In this document: one piece after another, positions 53,363 through 62,189 of the stretch
How the letters are laid out: each line of letters opens with the position of its first letter
Numbering within the stretch: the stretch's first letter is position 1
Assembly (NCBI GenBank): GCA_035430165.1
Contig: DAOMGE010000011.1
Span: 4,298 to 68,297, forward strand
Reading direction: 5' to 3'
DNA length: 64,000 bases
Source: UBA7239 sp035430165
GTDB taxonomy: Bacteria; Pseudomonadota; Gammaproteobacteria; Pseudomonadales; UBA7239
Notes under the pieces: generated by a model
Told to the model about the DNA's origin: nothing
The model's database searches: none
Seen by the model: only the letters and a program-made list of their open reading frames with translations
Position numbers and translations under genes: made by a program

Positions 53363-54328
53363 GTGGCGGCACTTCGCATAGGCGTTATCGTCGATGATCC
53401 GGCGCAGATCCCGGCCTTGCGCGGTGTTGTCACCACCGCCGGCCAGGAGCTGGCGGTAGCGCTGGAGTTTTCGCGCTCGTTCGGGCGCATCGCCGACGCC
53501 GGCGTGGATGCCTGGGTGGTCAACCTTGATATCGAGATGCTGGAAGCCACGCATCCGGAGCCGCTGGATCACCTGCTGGACAGCATCGACGTGCCGCTCA
53601 TCCTGTGTGAGGGCCAGATTCCCAATCTGGTGAGCCCCGAGTTTGCCAACTGGCGGAACCGGCTACTGGAAAAATTGCGGAGCCTGAACGGCGCCATTAA
53701 CCGCTCACAACGGGATGCGCCACCACTGCCGCGTTCTGTGTGGGTATTGGCAGGCTCCATCGGCGGACCGGAAGCTGTTCGCGAGTTTATCGAAGCCCTG
53801 CCCGGCGATCTTGGCATCGGTTTCATTTACGCCAACCATATCGAACGCGATTACCAGAGCATGCTGGCACAGGTCATGAGCAAGAATGGCCGCTATAGCG
53901 CCTTTGCACCACGTCATGGTGATCTGCTGGAACAGAACGGTATTGCCGTCATCTCGCCTGATTTTGTGACCGCCATTACCCGTGACGGCAGTTTCAATGT
54001 ACGCAACTCCCCGTGGGCGGGACAGTACAAACCCAATCTTGACCAGGTCGTTGCCACCACCGCCGTGCACTTTGGCAGTACCGGCGGCGTGATAGTATTC
54101 AGTGGCATGTGCGATGACGCGGCAGCAGCCTGCAGGATTATGCGGCGCTGTGGCGGGCAAGTCTGGGTACAGGAACCGGACACCTGTGTCAGCTGGACCA
54201 TGCCAAGCGCGGCCAGTCTGGCAGTTGGTCATGCCGATTTCGTGGGCAGCCCGGGCGAGTTGGCCGAGCAATTGACGCGCTGGGCTGCTGCAAACCAGCG
54301 GCGACTGGAAAACGCACCGAAACGCTGA
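53363..54328 (+). CDS. chpB: CheB-like receptor methylesterase ChpB
   Basis: A 321-residue protein. The C-terminal half is a CheB methylesterase with the triad Ser132 (AGSIGGPEA), His159 (YANHIER) and Asp252 (SGMCDDA). Residues 1-115 look like a receiver fold that keeps an aspartate in VVNLDIEM but lacks the usual DD pocket and the KP motif, so it may no longer be a phosphorylation switch. It should remove methyl groups added by PilK to PilJ. GTG 53363 is 13 nt after chpA. Between it and chpC are 46 nt. Confidence 0.88.
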   Translation: MAALRIGVIVDDPAQIPALRGVVTTAGQELAVALEFSRSFGRIADAGVDAWVVNLDIEMLEATHPEPLDHLLDSIDVPLILCEGQIPNLVSPEFANWRNRLLEKLRSLNGAINRSQRDAPPLPRSVWVLAGSIGGPEAVREFIEALPGDLGIGFIYANHIERDYQSMLAQVMSKNGRYSAFAPRHGDLLEQNGIAVISPDFVTAITRDGSFNVRNSPWAGQYKPNLDQVVATTAVHFGSTGGVIVFSGMCDDAAAACRIMRRCGGQVWVQEPDTCVSWTMPSAASLAVGHADFVGSPGELAEQLTRWAAANQRRLENAPKR

Positions 54329-54374
54329 TAATGACCCTTCACAGACCATCACCGATCACTGGCGAGAAAAAGAC

Positions 54375-54878
54375 ATGAGTGTCACCGATATCGAATCCGC
54401 TGCACCCTCAACCGCGCGTCCTGTCACCGATATTCCCAGCATGTTGCTACCAGTGGGCGACAAGCAGCTGTTGTTGCCAGGTGTGGCCGTGGCCGAAATC
54501 GTCAACTACAGCTACCCGGAGCGCCCGGATGATGCGCCAGCATGGTTTTACGGCAATATCACCTGGCGCAAACTGTCTGTGCCGGTGGTATCGTTTGAAA
54601 TACTGAACGGGCAGGAAATGCCCCGCAATACCAGTGGGCGCCGGATTGCCGTACTGAATAACACCGGCGTGCATGATGCGCTGCCTTTTATCGCCATTGT
54701 CATCCAGGGCATTCCCCGTCTTGTTCGTATCACCACCAAAGACATCACCGAGGAAACCGGTCTGTCGCTGGCACCAGCCGAGCGCATGGCTGCACGACTT
54801 GCCAACAGCGAACTGGTTTTCGTCCCGGATGTCGGCGAGCTGGAACGCGCCTGTTGCAAATACCAGCAGCTCAGATAA
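54375..54878 (+). CDS. chpC: CheW-like protein ChpC
   Basis: A 167-residue CheW-fold adaptor: MLLPVGDKQLLLPGVAVAEI, WFYGNITWRKLSVPVVSFE and RRIAVLNNTG correspond to the CheW core strands. In Pseudomonas ChpC is thought to connect other receptors to ChpA. Last gene of the Pil-Chp operon; chpD and chpE do not follow. Ends 18 nt from the convergent smpB stop. Confidence 0.9.
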   Translation: MSVTDIESAAPSTARPVTDIPSMLLPVGDKQLLLPGVAVAEIVNYSYPERPDDAPAWFYGNITWRKLSVPVVSFEILNGQEMPRNTSGRRIAVLNNTGVHDALPFIAIVIQGIPRLVRITTKDITEETGLSLAPAERMAARLANSELVFVPDVGELERACCKYQQLR

Positions 54879-54896
54879 CGCCCACAATGTAAGGGC

Positions 54897-55370
54897 TTAC
54901 TTCGCTGCCATCAGGCGCTGCTTCTCGCGCTGCCAATTTTTTTCTTTTTCTACATCACGCTTGTCATGCTCGGCTTTGCCCTTGGCCAGCGCGATCTCGC
55001 ACTTCACCAGATGCCGTTTCCAGTACATCGCCGTGCAGACACAGGTGTACCCTTTCTGTTGCACCGCCACAAAAATATCAGCCAGCTCCCTGTCCTTCAG
55101 AAGCAACTTGCGGGTGCGGGTCGGGTCAGTCACAAAATGCGTGGAGACTGTCTGCAAGGGTGAAATGTGTGCACCCAGCAGGAACGCCTCACCGTCCTTG
55201 ATCAGCACGTAGGAATCCACCAGCTGGCACTTGCCCGCGCGCAGGCTTTTCACTTCCCAACCCTGCAAGGCAATGCCGGCCTCATAACGATCCTGGATGA
55301 AGTAGTCGTGCCGCGCTTTTTTGTTGAGCGCGATCGTGCCGCCCGTGTCTTTGCTTTTGGATTTACTCAT
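54897..55370 (-). CDS. smpB: SsrA (tmRNA)-binding protein SmpB
   Basis: A 157-residue protein with IALNKKARHDYFIQDRYEAGIALQGWEVKSLRAGK typical of SmpB (given in parts: NKKARHDYF, EAGIALQGWEVKSLR) and a basic C-terminal tail (KRDVEKEKNWQREKQRLMA). It brings tmRNA to stalled ribosomes. ATG 55370 is used, with a second ATG at 55379 possible. A TATAAT-like box lies immediately upstream (55375-55386 on the - strand), so the leader would be very short. No ssrA gene is in the window. Confidence 0.95.
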   Translation of the reverse strand: MSKSKSKDTGGTIALNKKARHDYFIQDRYEAGIALQGWEVKSLRAGKCQLVDSYVLIKDGEAFLLGAHISPLQTVSTHFVTDPTRTRKLLLKDRELADIFVAVQQKGYTCVCTAMYWKRHLVKCEIALAKGKAEHDKRDVEKEKNWQREKQRLMAAK

Positions 55371-55436
55371 GCCGGACATTATATAGGGGCAGGGGGCAGG
55401 TGTTAGAATGGCCGCCTATTTATTTTGTCTGCCGTC

Positions 55437-55883
55437 ATGCCCATTACCCGAATCGCCAAAACAGCCCTGCTGCCTTATCCTGCCGGACACCTGTTTGACC
55501 TCATCAATGATATCGAGGCTTATCCGCAATACATGGATGGCTGTGTTGGTGCGCGCATACTCCACACAGAGACAGACCTGATCGAAGCCCGCCTCGAACT
55601 GAGCCGTGCCGGGATCACCCAGGCCTTCGCCACCCGTAACCGCTTGCAACGTCCCGATGCGATTGTGATGGAGCTGGTGGAAGGGCCGTTCCGCACGCTC
55701 AGCGGCCGCTGGCAATTCAACACGCTGTCGGCCAACGCCTGTAAGGTGTCGCTAGACCTGCAATTTGAGCTCGATGGCAAACTGGCCAGCCTGGCTGCGG
55801 GCAAGCTGTTCGAGGGTGTGGCAGGAAATCTGGTAGACGCCATGTGCAAACGGGCACATGCACTTTACGGAGCAACATCCTGA
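55437..55883 (+). CDS. ratA: RatA/COQ10-like START-domain protein
   Basis: A 148-residue START-like protein: LLPYPAGHLFDLINDIEAYPQYM, EARLELSRAGITQAFATRN, MELVEGPFRTLSGRWQF and LFEGVAGNLVDAMCKRA. E. coli RatA was described as a ribosome-association inhibitor; the homologous COQ10 binds ubiquinone, and the toxin label should not be taken as established here. ATG 55437 chosen. Its stop overlaps the rnfH start (TGATG), and the smpB / ratA-rnfH layout is conserved in gammaproteobacteria. Confidence 0.9.
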   Translation: MPITRIAKTALLPYPAGHLFDLINDIEAYPQYMDGCVGARILHTETDLIEARLELSRAGITQAFATRNRLQRPDAIVMELVEGPFRTLSGRWQFNTLSANACKVSLDLQFELDGKLASLAAGKLFEGVAGNLVDAMCKRAHALYGATS

Positions 55884-56188
55884 TGGCTGTCACTATCCCG
55901 GTCGAAGTGGCGATTGCTTTTCCTGACGAGCAGATCGTCATCGCCCTTGATGTCGACGCAGGCTGCACCGCACGGGAAGCCGTGCAGCGCTCGGGACTGA
56001 CGGCAAGGCTGCCAACGGCGACCGTCCAGACGGCAACCCTCGGGGTATTCGGCAAGGTGCTTGACGATCCCGACAGCTATGTCGTGTCAGGCGGCGACCG
56101 TATCGAGATTTACCGGCCGCTATTGATCGATCCGAAGGAAGCGCGGCGGCAGCGGGCCATCAAGTCCCGCCGCGCCACCAGCGATTGA
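55883..56188 (+). CDS. rnfH: RnfH family ubiquitin-fold protein
   Basis: A 101-residue beta-grasp protein with VEVAIAFPDEQIVIALDV, GCTAREAVQRSGL, LGVFGKVLDD and GDRIEIYRPLLIDPKEARRQRA, matching the RnfH/UPF0125 family. Function is not established, and despite the name it is encoded with ratA rather than with rnf genes here. Start overlaps the ratA stop by one base; ends 4 nt before the convergent bamE stop. Confidence 0.93.
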   Translation: MAVTIPVEVAIAFPDEQIVIALDVDAGCTAREAVQRSGLTARLPTATVQTATLGVFGKVLDDPDSYVVSGGDRIEIYRPLLIDPKEARRQRAIKSRRATSD

Positions 56189-56192
56189 AATC

Positions 56193-56636
56193 TCAGGGCG
56201 CAGGGGCAGGGTAGACCTTGACGTCAGATGGCGGGATAGCAGGCGCGGAAGAATTGGCCGTCCTGACTTCCCGCACCGGTTTCACGTTTTGCGAAGGCCG
56301 GAAATTGCCCTGCATGTGATCAAGCCTGTCATTCACAAAAAACAGCGTCATGCGCTCCTGGCTGTAATCGCCACTGTGGTTTTTCAGCGAATAGAAATAA
56401 TCCCAGCGATCGTCATTGAAACTGTCGATCAGCAGCGGCGTGCCGAGTAAGTAACGCACCTGGCGCTTGCTCATGCCCGGATTCAACTGGTCTACCGCAT
56501 CCTGGGTAATGATGTTGCCCTGTTGCACATCCAGTTTGTAGACGCCGGGAAACGCGCACGCACACAGTGTCGACATGGCCAGCGTCAGGAATATCAGGCG
56601 AACAGGTTTCGCCGCAAGTAACTTGGTTAGGGACAT
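56193..56636 (-). CDS. bamE: Outer-membrane assembly lipoprotein BamE
   Basis: A 147-residue lipoprotein with lipobox LCAC (lipidated Cys about residue 27), then GVYKLDVQQGNIITQDAVDQL, LNPGMSKRQVRYLLGTPLL and DRWDYFYSL, the SmpA/OmlA signature. BamE stabilises the BamD-BamA part of the beta-barrel assembly machine. ATG 56636 preferred. The C-terminal Ala/Pro-rich tail is variable in the family. Divergent from fur, the usual arrangement. Confidence 0.94.
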   Translation of the reverse strand: MSLTKLLAAKPVRLIFLTLAMSTLCACAFPGVYKLDVQQGNIITQDAVDQLNPGMSKRQVRYLLGTPLLIDSFNDDRWDYFYSLKNHSGDYSQERMTLFFVNDRLDHMQGNFRPSQNVKPVREVRTANSSAPAIPPSDVKVYPAPAP

Positions 56637-56710
56637 GAACAACAGGATTCCACTAATCTCGGTGAAGGGTGATAATACCCGATACTCGATAGCGCTAGAA
56701 GGGGCGAACC
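56636..56710. promoter_or_regulatory. bamE/fur divergent promoter region
   Basis: The 74-nt region contains GATAAT at 56671-56676 inside the imperfect inverted repeat GGGT-GATAAT-ACCC. GATAAT could be the fur -10 (17 nt after a poor -35, TTCCAC at 56648), and GATAATACCCGATA has partial resemblance to Fur hexamers, so autoregulation is possible but not shown. AAGGGGCG precedes the fur ATG. Confidence 0.3.
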
Positions 56711-57133
56711 ATGGCCGGAGAAAACCAGGAGCTGCGCAAGGCAGGTCTGAAGGTCACTGTGCCCCGCATCAAGATCCTGCAAATGCTGGAAAGCAATGAC
56801 CTGCGCCATCTCAGTGCGGAAGAGGTTTACAAAAACCTGCTCGAGTCTGGCGAAGATGTCGGATTGGCGACGGTCTATCGCGTGCTGACCCAGTTTGAAT
56901 CCGCAGGCATGGTCACGCGCCATAATTTTGATGGCGGCTATGCGGTATTCGAACTCAATCGCGGCGATGAACACCACGACCACATGGTCTGTACCGAAAC
57001 CGGCAAGGTTGTGGAATTTCACAACGCCGACATCGAACGTATCCAGCAAGAAACAGCTGAAGCACACGGCTTTGAACTGGTCGGACACAGTCTTGTCCTG
57101 TACGTCAGGCCCAAGCGCCAGACAACCGGCTAA
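56711..57133 (+). CDS. fur: Ferric uptake regulator Fur
   Basis: A 140-residue metalloregulator: winged-helix DNA-binding domain (LKVTVPRIKILQML, LATVYRVLTQFESAGMV) and metal-binding HDHMVC region with GDEHHDHMVC and the dimerisation domain to the C-terminus. Only the first cysteine of the CxxC pair is present (VCTETGKVVEF), as in Pseudomonas Fur, so a structural zinc of the E. coli type is unlikely. It is the natural candidate to bind the site at 26762. Ends 4 nt inside the convergent gtrA-like gene. Confidence 0.96.
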   Translation: MAGENQELRKAGLKVTVPRIKILQMLESNDLRHLSAEEVYKNLLESGEDVGLATVYRVLTQFESAGMVTRHNFDGGYAVFELNRGDEHHDHMVCTETGKVVEFHNADIERIQQETAEAHGFELVGHSLVLYVRPKRQTTG

Positions 57134-57507
57134 AACGTTACTTCCTGCTTGCGCTTTAATACGAAGCGCGACATCAGGAAAGACAGCGGCGTGGTAAAAA
57201 CCAGCGTCGCTATCGGGGCGTAGGCTTCCGGGCAGTGGGCAAACCGGATCAACGCTGACATCAGTGAAAGATCAACACAAAAGCGGATGGCCGAGATCAA
57301 CGGGTACTGCATGAAGGTCTTCCACTTCATCGGCACCTTGAACACCCAGCGCGTATTCAGGTAATAGGTAAAAACGATCCCGAAACTGTACGCAAAACCG
57401 TAAGCAACGCCATACGGCAGAAACATATTCAATAACAGATAAACCATCCATGCGGCAGCCGTATTCACAGAGCCGGTGAACAGGAACCTCAGGATTTCAT
57501 GACGCAT
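57130..57507 (-). CDS. GtrA family membrane protein
   Basis: A 125-residue protein with four membrane helices (about 7-25, 32-52, 70-90 and 95-115); FLFTGSVNTAAAWMVYLLLN and YYLNTRWVFK are GtrA hallmarks. GtrA-like proteins are thought to help flip polyprenyl-linked sugars or assist a glycosyltransferase; no gtrB is adjacent. The stop overlaps fur by 4 nt. Confidence 0.85.
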   Translation of the reverse strand: MRHEILRFLFTGSVNTAAAWMVYLLLNMFLPYGVAYGFAYSFGIVFTYYLNTRWVFKVPMKWKTFMQYPLISAIRFCVDLSLMSALIRFAHCPEAYAPIATLVFTTPLSFLMSRFVLKRKQEVTF

Positions 57508-57585
57508 GGATCAGTTCTTTTTTGTTATCTCGATGGCGCGATTGTACATTACTATTCCTGACCGCAATCTTTCCTGGCACTTCTC

Positions 57586-58107
57586 ATGAGCAGTATTGAT
57601 AAATACCCCCTGACCATCCGCTGGCTACACCGCATCATCGCCCTCTGTATGATTTTCATGATCGCACTCGGATGGTATCTCTCGGAAACCGAATACCAGT
57701 CACCCACCTATAACATCTTGCGCCAGTTGCACCGCACGGTAGGCATCCTGTTATTGCCCCTCGGCATCGCCCATCTGCTGGCCTACGCGATCTTGCCACG
57801 ACCCGCCCTGGCCGCCGGCATGACGCGCAGCGAAAAAGCATTGGCAAAACTCGTGCATATGTTTTTGTTGTATGTGGTGATTGCCATTCCTGTCGCTGGC
57901 TATTTCATGTCGGGTGATCACCTGATCCTGCTGGGCGACGTGAAGATTCCGGCGATTATCCCGCTGACAAAGGATTTGCGTTCCGTATTTTTTGAAGTGC
58001 ATGAAACACTGGCGTGGACCGCTGCAGCCGTGATCGGCTTACACCTTGTCGCCGCGCTCAAACACCACCTGCTGGACAAGGATGATACGCTCAGGAAAAT
58101 GATGTGA
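57586..58107 (+). CDS. Cytochrome b561
   Basis: A 173-residue di-haem membrane cytochrome with four helices and paired haem-ligand histidines: IRWLHRIIALCM, LRQLHRTVGILLLPLGIAHLL, KLVHMFLLY and FEVHETLAWTAAAVIGLHLVAALKHHLL. It passes electrons between quinol and superoxide or other periplasmic partners. Its 3' end overlaps the convergent glycosyltransferase by 17 nt. Confidence 0.92.
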   Translation: MSSIDKYPLTIRWLHRIIALCMIFMIALGWYLSETEYQSPTYNILRQLHRTVGILLLPLGIAHLLAYAILPRPALAAGMTRSEKALAKLVHMFLLYVVIAIPVAGYFMSGDHLILLGDVKIPAIIPLTKDLRSVFFEVHETLAWTAAAVIGLHLVAALKHHLLDKDDTLRKMM

Positions 58108-59344
58108 TTTTTTTACGGCCGCGTGCAAGCAACAGCCCGAACAAGACAAAGGGTGCCGATGTCCGTAACAGGCTGATCAGGATTTTCTGCACAAAGCTGG
58201 CCGGGTAATACGCGTCGTCAACCGTGCTGGCTGCACCGATATGTAACGCTGCGGCCACGCACACCAGCACCACCACTGGCATCACTTCGAACGGCTGCCT
58301 GCATTCGATCACCTTGCGCACATACTGGCCGGCGATCACGGTCACGGGAATGACCAACAGGATCTGGTAATTCCACAACGGGTTTGGCATACCAATCAGC
58401 ATCGCCAGCAGAAACGCGGAAAAACCGGCAGCGACCAGGTCTTTCTCCGTCATTGTTTTTGCTGGCGTTATTTTATTCATCAACACCCATCGGGCTGCCA
58501 GAAATAATGCAAGCAACAACAAACCTTGCGAGAGTATTTTTGCGTACGCGGGCAACAACCCCAGGGCATGTGCCCAGCTGGCGATGGATACACTTTCCGG
58601 ATCCTTGATCGGATTTTCCCGCAACAACACGGGTAGCAGATCGCGCAAAAAAAACACATGCTCCTGCAGCCCCAATACCCACACCGAATACATCGTGGCC
58701 AATAGTGTTACCGCGATGATGCCGGCCAGCGCCAACCAGCGTCGCGTCAGCAGAAAATAGAACACCATGACAGCGGGATACAGCTTCAGGCAAACCGCCA
58801 GACCCATCAGCATGCCTGCCAGAAAGTCTTGCTGTTTTAGCAGCAACAGCAGCGACAAGGCGCAACAGGCAAACAATACCGGCTCCAGCTGCAGCCGCGT
58901 GATATTTTCTTCCAGCGTCGGCCCCGTCACGCAGACGATGAAGATTCCCGACAACACGGCAACAGATTTTCCGACAGGAAACAGGGTGCTCGCCAACAAC
59001 AGGGTTGGCAAGACAAACAGCATGATCTCCAGCCAGCCACCCATACCGGCAAGCGTTGCCGCAGATACACCGGCGCGTTCGATTTGCACCATGACCGCTG
59101 CTGACAAGGGCGGGAATTTGTAAACCGGTGCAAGCGGTTCATAGGCAGCCAGATCACGGTCATACAGCTGCCCTGTCTCGATAAAGTGACGACACGTGTC
59201 GAAAAAAATTCCGAAATCATACATGCCGGCATGCTGCAAGGTGATCGACAGCCTGTGACAAAAAACACTTGCTGCGATCACCAGCAACAGACAGGCGCAG
59301 GCAATGATGTATGCAGGCAATCTGTTGTTGCTATTGGTATTCAT
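58091..59344 (-). CDS. GT87/DUF2029-like polyprenol-sugar glycosyltransferase
   Basis: A 417-residue membrane protein with around 10-12 helices and the DUF2029 pattern: DFGIFFDTCRHFIETGQLYD near the N-terminus (Asp of the first periplasmic loop), APVYKFPPLSAAVM, and GMLMGLAVCLKLYPAVMVFY. GT87 enzymes transfer mannose or other sugars from polyprenyl phosphate on the periplasmic face. The acceptor is unknown. Lies 6 nt after queG on the - strand. Confidence 0.82.
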   Translation of the reverse strand: MNTNSNNRLPAYIIACACLLLVIAASVFCHRLSITLQHAGMYDFGIFFDTCRHFIETGQLYDRDLAAYEPLAPVYKFPPLSAAVMVQIERAGVSAATLAGMGGWLEIMLFVLPTLLLASTLFPVGKSVAVLSGIFIVCVTGPTLEENITRLQLEPVLFACCALSLLLLLKQQDFLAGMLMGLAVCLKLYPAVMVFYFLLTRRWLALAGIIAVTLLATMYSVWVLGLQEHVFFLRDLLPVLLRENPIKDPESVSIASWAHALGLLPAYAKILSQGLLLLALFLAARWVLMNKITPAKTMTEKDLVAAGFSAFLLAMLIGMPNPLWNYQILLVIPVTVIAGQYVRKVIECRQPFEVMPVVVLVCVAAALHIGAASTVDDAYYPASFVQKILISLLRTSAPFVLFGLLLARGRKKITSFS

Positions 59345-59350
59345 CTGGTC

Positions 59351-60418
59351 TCACCGCGATGGCAACACATGCTGCGACAACGCCCAGGACACATGTTCCC
59401 GCACCATCATGGATGCATCCATCGCCCGCCGCTGTAATGCGTCGATAATATCAGGCCTGGTTTCCGCATTGCCCAGAGCCACGGCAATGTTGCGCAACCA
59501 ACCCGCGTAACCAATTCTCCGCAACGCCGAACCCTCGGTTTTTTGTAGCCACACATCCTCACTCCATAAAAACAGCTCAACCAGTTGTGCCTCATCCAGA
59601 CCATGCCGGGGAAGGAAATCACCTTCGCGGGTTGGTTGTGCAAATTTATTCCACGGACAAACTGCCTGGCAGTCATCACAACCGAAAATTCGGTTACCCA
59701 ATAACGGGCGCAGGTCTTCCGGAATGTCGCCCCGGTTTTCGATGGTGAGATACGAAATACAGCGACGCGCATCCAGTTCATAGGGAGCAACAAACGCACG
59801 GGTAGGGCAGAGATCAAGACAAGCGGTGCAAGTACCGCAATGTGCCGTTGCTTGTGGCGTATCAGTGGGCAATGGAATATCCGTAAGAATTTCGCCGAGG
59901 AAAAAATAGGAGCCCGCTGTTGCATTGATCAGCATGGTGTTTTTGCCAATCCAGCCCAACCCTGCTTTCTCTGCAAAAGCGCGCTCCAGTATCGGCGCGC
60001 TGTCTACAAATGCGCGCTGGTGTGGCGTCTCGCTTTCAGGTAACGACGCATTTATGCGATTAGCCAGTTCCGCCAGCCGTTTGCGCATCAGTTTGTGGTA
60101 GTCGCGGCCCAGTGTGTAGCGCGCGATATAGGCATCACCCTTCGCATTCACTTTTGCAATCAGGTTTTTGTCGGCTTCCGGCAAATAATCCATGCGCACG
60201 GAAATCACACGCAAACTGCCGGCATGCAGTTTTCCGGGATTTTTTCGCAGGTCTGCGTAACGCGTCATCCATTGCATCGAGCCGTGATATTGATTGTCCA
60301 GCCATTGCTGCAACCGATCTGCATGTTGGCCGGTTTCTATATCGGTGATGCCGACTTGCTGGAAACCGAGCTCACGCGCCCAGCTGCGGATTTTTTCTGG
60401 CAACTGATCGGCAAGCAT
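59351..60418 (-). CDS. queG: Epoxyqueuosine reductase QueG
   Basis: A 355-residue cobalamin-dependent enzyme of the last step of queuosine synthesis in tRNA. Two [4Fe-4S] clusters are marked by CGTCTACLDLCPTRAF and CDDCQAVCPWNKFA; FVDSAPILERAFAEKAGLGW and MLINATAGSYFFLGEILTD are conserved. ATG 60418 is used; a TTG at 60439, immediately after the dapB stop, is an alternative that would add seven residues. The C-terminus has a HEAT-like repeat tail. Confidence 0.94.
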   Translation of the reverse strand: MLADQLPEKIRSWARELGFQQVGITDIETGQHADRLQQWLDNQYHGSMQWMTRYADLRKNPGKLHAGSLRVISVRMDYLPEADKNLIAKVNAKGDAYIARYTLGRDYHKLMRKRLAELANRINASLPESETPHQRAFVDSAPILERAFAEKAGLGWIGKNTMLINATAGSYFFLGEILTDIPLPTDTPQATAHCGTCTACLDLCPTRAFVAPYELDARRCISYLTIENRGDIPEDLRPLLGNRIFGCDDCQAVCPWNKFAQPTREGDFLPRHGLDEAQLVELFLWSEDVWLQKTEGSALRRIGYAGWLRNIAVALGNAETRPDIIDALQRRAMDASMMVREHVSWALSQHVLPSR

Positions 60419-60439
60419 CGCGGGATCAGCTGCAAACAA

Positions 60440-61261
60440 TCAACGCAGGCCCAACACATCCTGCATGTCGTACAGGCCTTTTTCCTGCGTGTGCAGCCAT
60501 TGCGCCGCACGCACTGCGCCGCGCGCAAAACTCATGCGCGAACTGGCCTTGTGCGTGATTTCCACGCGTTCACCGTCAGCGGCAAACATCACGGTATGGT
60601 CGCCAACGATATCGCCGGCGCGCACCGTGGCAAAACCGATCGTGTCGCGTGCGCGTGCACCGGTTTGTCCCTCGCGTCCATACACAGCAACTTTTTCGAG
60701 ATCGCGATCCAGTGCCTGTGCCACCACTTCACCCATGCGCAACGCCGTGCCGGACGGTGCATCCACTTTATGGCGGTGATGCGCTTCGTAAATTTCGATA
60801 TCGACGTCATTGCCAAGCACGCGGGCGGCCGTGTCGAGCAATTTGAAACAAAGATTCACACCGACGCTGTAATTGGACGCCATCACTGCGCCGGTTTTTT
60901 TTGCCTCGGCTTGCGCCTGCTGTTTTTGTTCGGATGAAAATCCTGTGGTGCCGATGACGATTTTTTTTCCGGACGCAACACAGGCTGCAATATTCACCAG
61001 CGTGGCTGTTGGCGCCGTAAAATCAATCAGGACATCGAAATCGTTGATGACCGACTGGATGTCGCCAACCACTTTCACACCATTGCGTCCGGTGCCTGCC
61101 AGTTCGCCGGCATCGGCCCCGATCAGCGAGCTGTCCGGTCTTTCGATCGCTGCTGTCAGTGTGGCGCCTTCGGCAGTCAGCACCGCCTCAATCAGCGTTT
61201 TGCCCATGCGACCGGCTGCACCGGTTACGGCAACTCGGGTAATCGATAACGGGGTTGTCAT
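60440..61261 (-). CDS. dapB: 4-hydroxy-tetrahydrodipicolinate reductase
   Basis: A 273-residue reductase of the lysine/diaminopimelate pathway. NAD(P)-binding VAVTGAAGRMGKTLIEAV near residue 9 and the catalytic EAHHRHKVDAPSGTAL segment (His-His and Lys) near 160 are present. Ends against queG with no gap. In many gammaproteobacteria dapB follows dnaJ; here it is the first gene of dapB-queG-(GT87). Confidence 0.96.
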   Translation of the reverse strand: MTTPLSITRVAVTGAAGRMGKTLIEAVLTAEGATLTAAIERPDSSLIGADAGELAGTGRNGVKVVGDIQSVINDFDVLIDFTAPTATLVNIAACVASGKKIVIGTTGFSSEQKQQAQAEAKKTGAVMASNYSVGVNLCFKLLDTAARVLGNDVDIEIYEAHHRHKVDAPSGTALRMGEVVAQALDRDLEKVAVYGREGQTGARARDTIGFATVRAGDIVGDHTVMFAADGERVEITHKASSRMSFARGAVRAAQWLHTQEKGLYDMQDVLGLR

Positions 61262-61328
61262 TGACCAATTCTCATGTTGTTTTTTACGAATGCGTTCATG
61301 GTAGCAGGTCGCTCATCAACGACCTACC

Positions 61329-62102
61329 CTATAGCCGGACGACTACGCCCTGCTCTGCCATGAACTGCTTGGCTTCAGGAATCGTGTGCTGGCCGAAATG
61401 GAAAATACTCGCGGCCAATACCGCATCGGCACCACCTTGTTTCACACCATCGACGAGATGTTGCAGGTTGCCCACGCCACCGGACGCAATCACCGGGATG
61501 TTGACGGCATCGGCGATGGCGCGCGTGACACCGAGATCAAAACCGTTTTTCGTGCCGTCGCGGTCCATGCTGGTCAACAGGATTTCGCCGGCGCCAAGAT
61601 CCGCCATTTTTTTTGCCCAGGCCACGGCATCGATGCCGGTCGGTTTGCGGCCGCCGTGTGTAAAAATTTCCCAGTGTCCTGGCTCGTTATCCGCGCTGAC
61701 GCGTTTGGCATCAATCGCCACCACAATGCACTGTGAGCCGAAGCGCTCGGCAGCATCGCGCACAAAATCCGGATTGTGGATGGCGGCGGTGTTGATACTG
61801 ACCTTGTCCGCACCGGCGTTCAGCAGGCGACGGATGTCCTCCACTGTGCGCACACCACCACCAACCGTCAGCGGGATAAAGACCTGGCTGGCCATGCGCT
61901 CGACGGTATCGTAAGTCGTCGCACGATCTTCACTGCTGGCCGTGATGTCGAGGAAGGTGATCTCGTCCGCGCCCTGTTCGTTGTAGCGACGCGCCACTTC
62001 CACCGGATCGCCGGCATCGCGGATATCGACAAACTGCACACCCTTCACCACGCGTCCGCGGTCAACGTCGAGGCAAGGAATGATGCGTTTGGCGAGTGTC
62101 AT
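61329..62102 (-). CDS. hisF: Imidazole glycerol phosphate synthase subunit HisF
   Basis: A 257-residue (beta-alpha)8-barrel cyclase starting MTLAKRIIPCLDVDRGRVVKG, with general-acid/base Asp11 and the phosphate-binding repeat motifs FIPLTVGGGVRTVEDI and PVIASGGVGNLQHLVD. It forms imidazole glycerol phosphate with HisH. A much longer reading through the - strand of argE is antisense noise and is not used. hisH and hisA are not adjacent on this side of the window. Confidence 0.96.
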   Translation of the reverse strand: MTLAKRIIPCLDVDRGRVVKGVQFVDIRDAGDPVEVARRYNEQGADEITFLDITASSEDRATTYDTVERMASQVFIPLTVGGGVRTVEDIRRLLNAGADKVSINTAAIHNPDFVRDAAERFGSQCIVVAIDAKRVSADNEPGHWEIFTHGGRKPTGIDAVAWAKKMADLGAGEILLTSMDRDGTKNGFDLGVTRAIADAVNIPVIASGGVGNLQHLVDGVKQGGADAVLAASIFHFGQHTIPEAKQFMAEQGVVVRL

Positions 62103-62189
62103 GGGAATTTTCCGGCCGGTTGCGAGGCGGGCATGGTAGCATCGTGCGACGTCCTGTTCAGCCCACGCCATTCCGTAAAACAACAGCCT

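Noticed and set aside
55437..56188. RatA-RnfH as a toxin-antitoxin system
   Set aside because: Both families are conserved housekeeping-like genes beside smpB; nothing in the sequence indicates toxin/antitoxin pairing.
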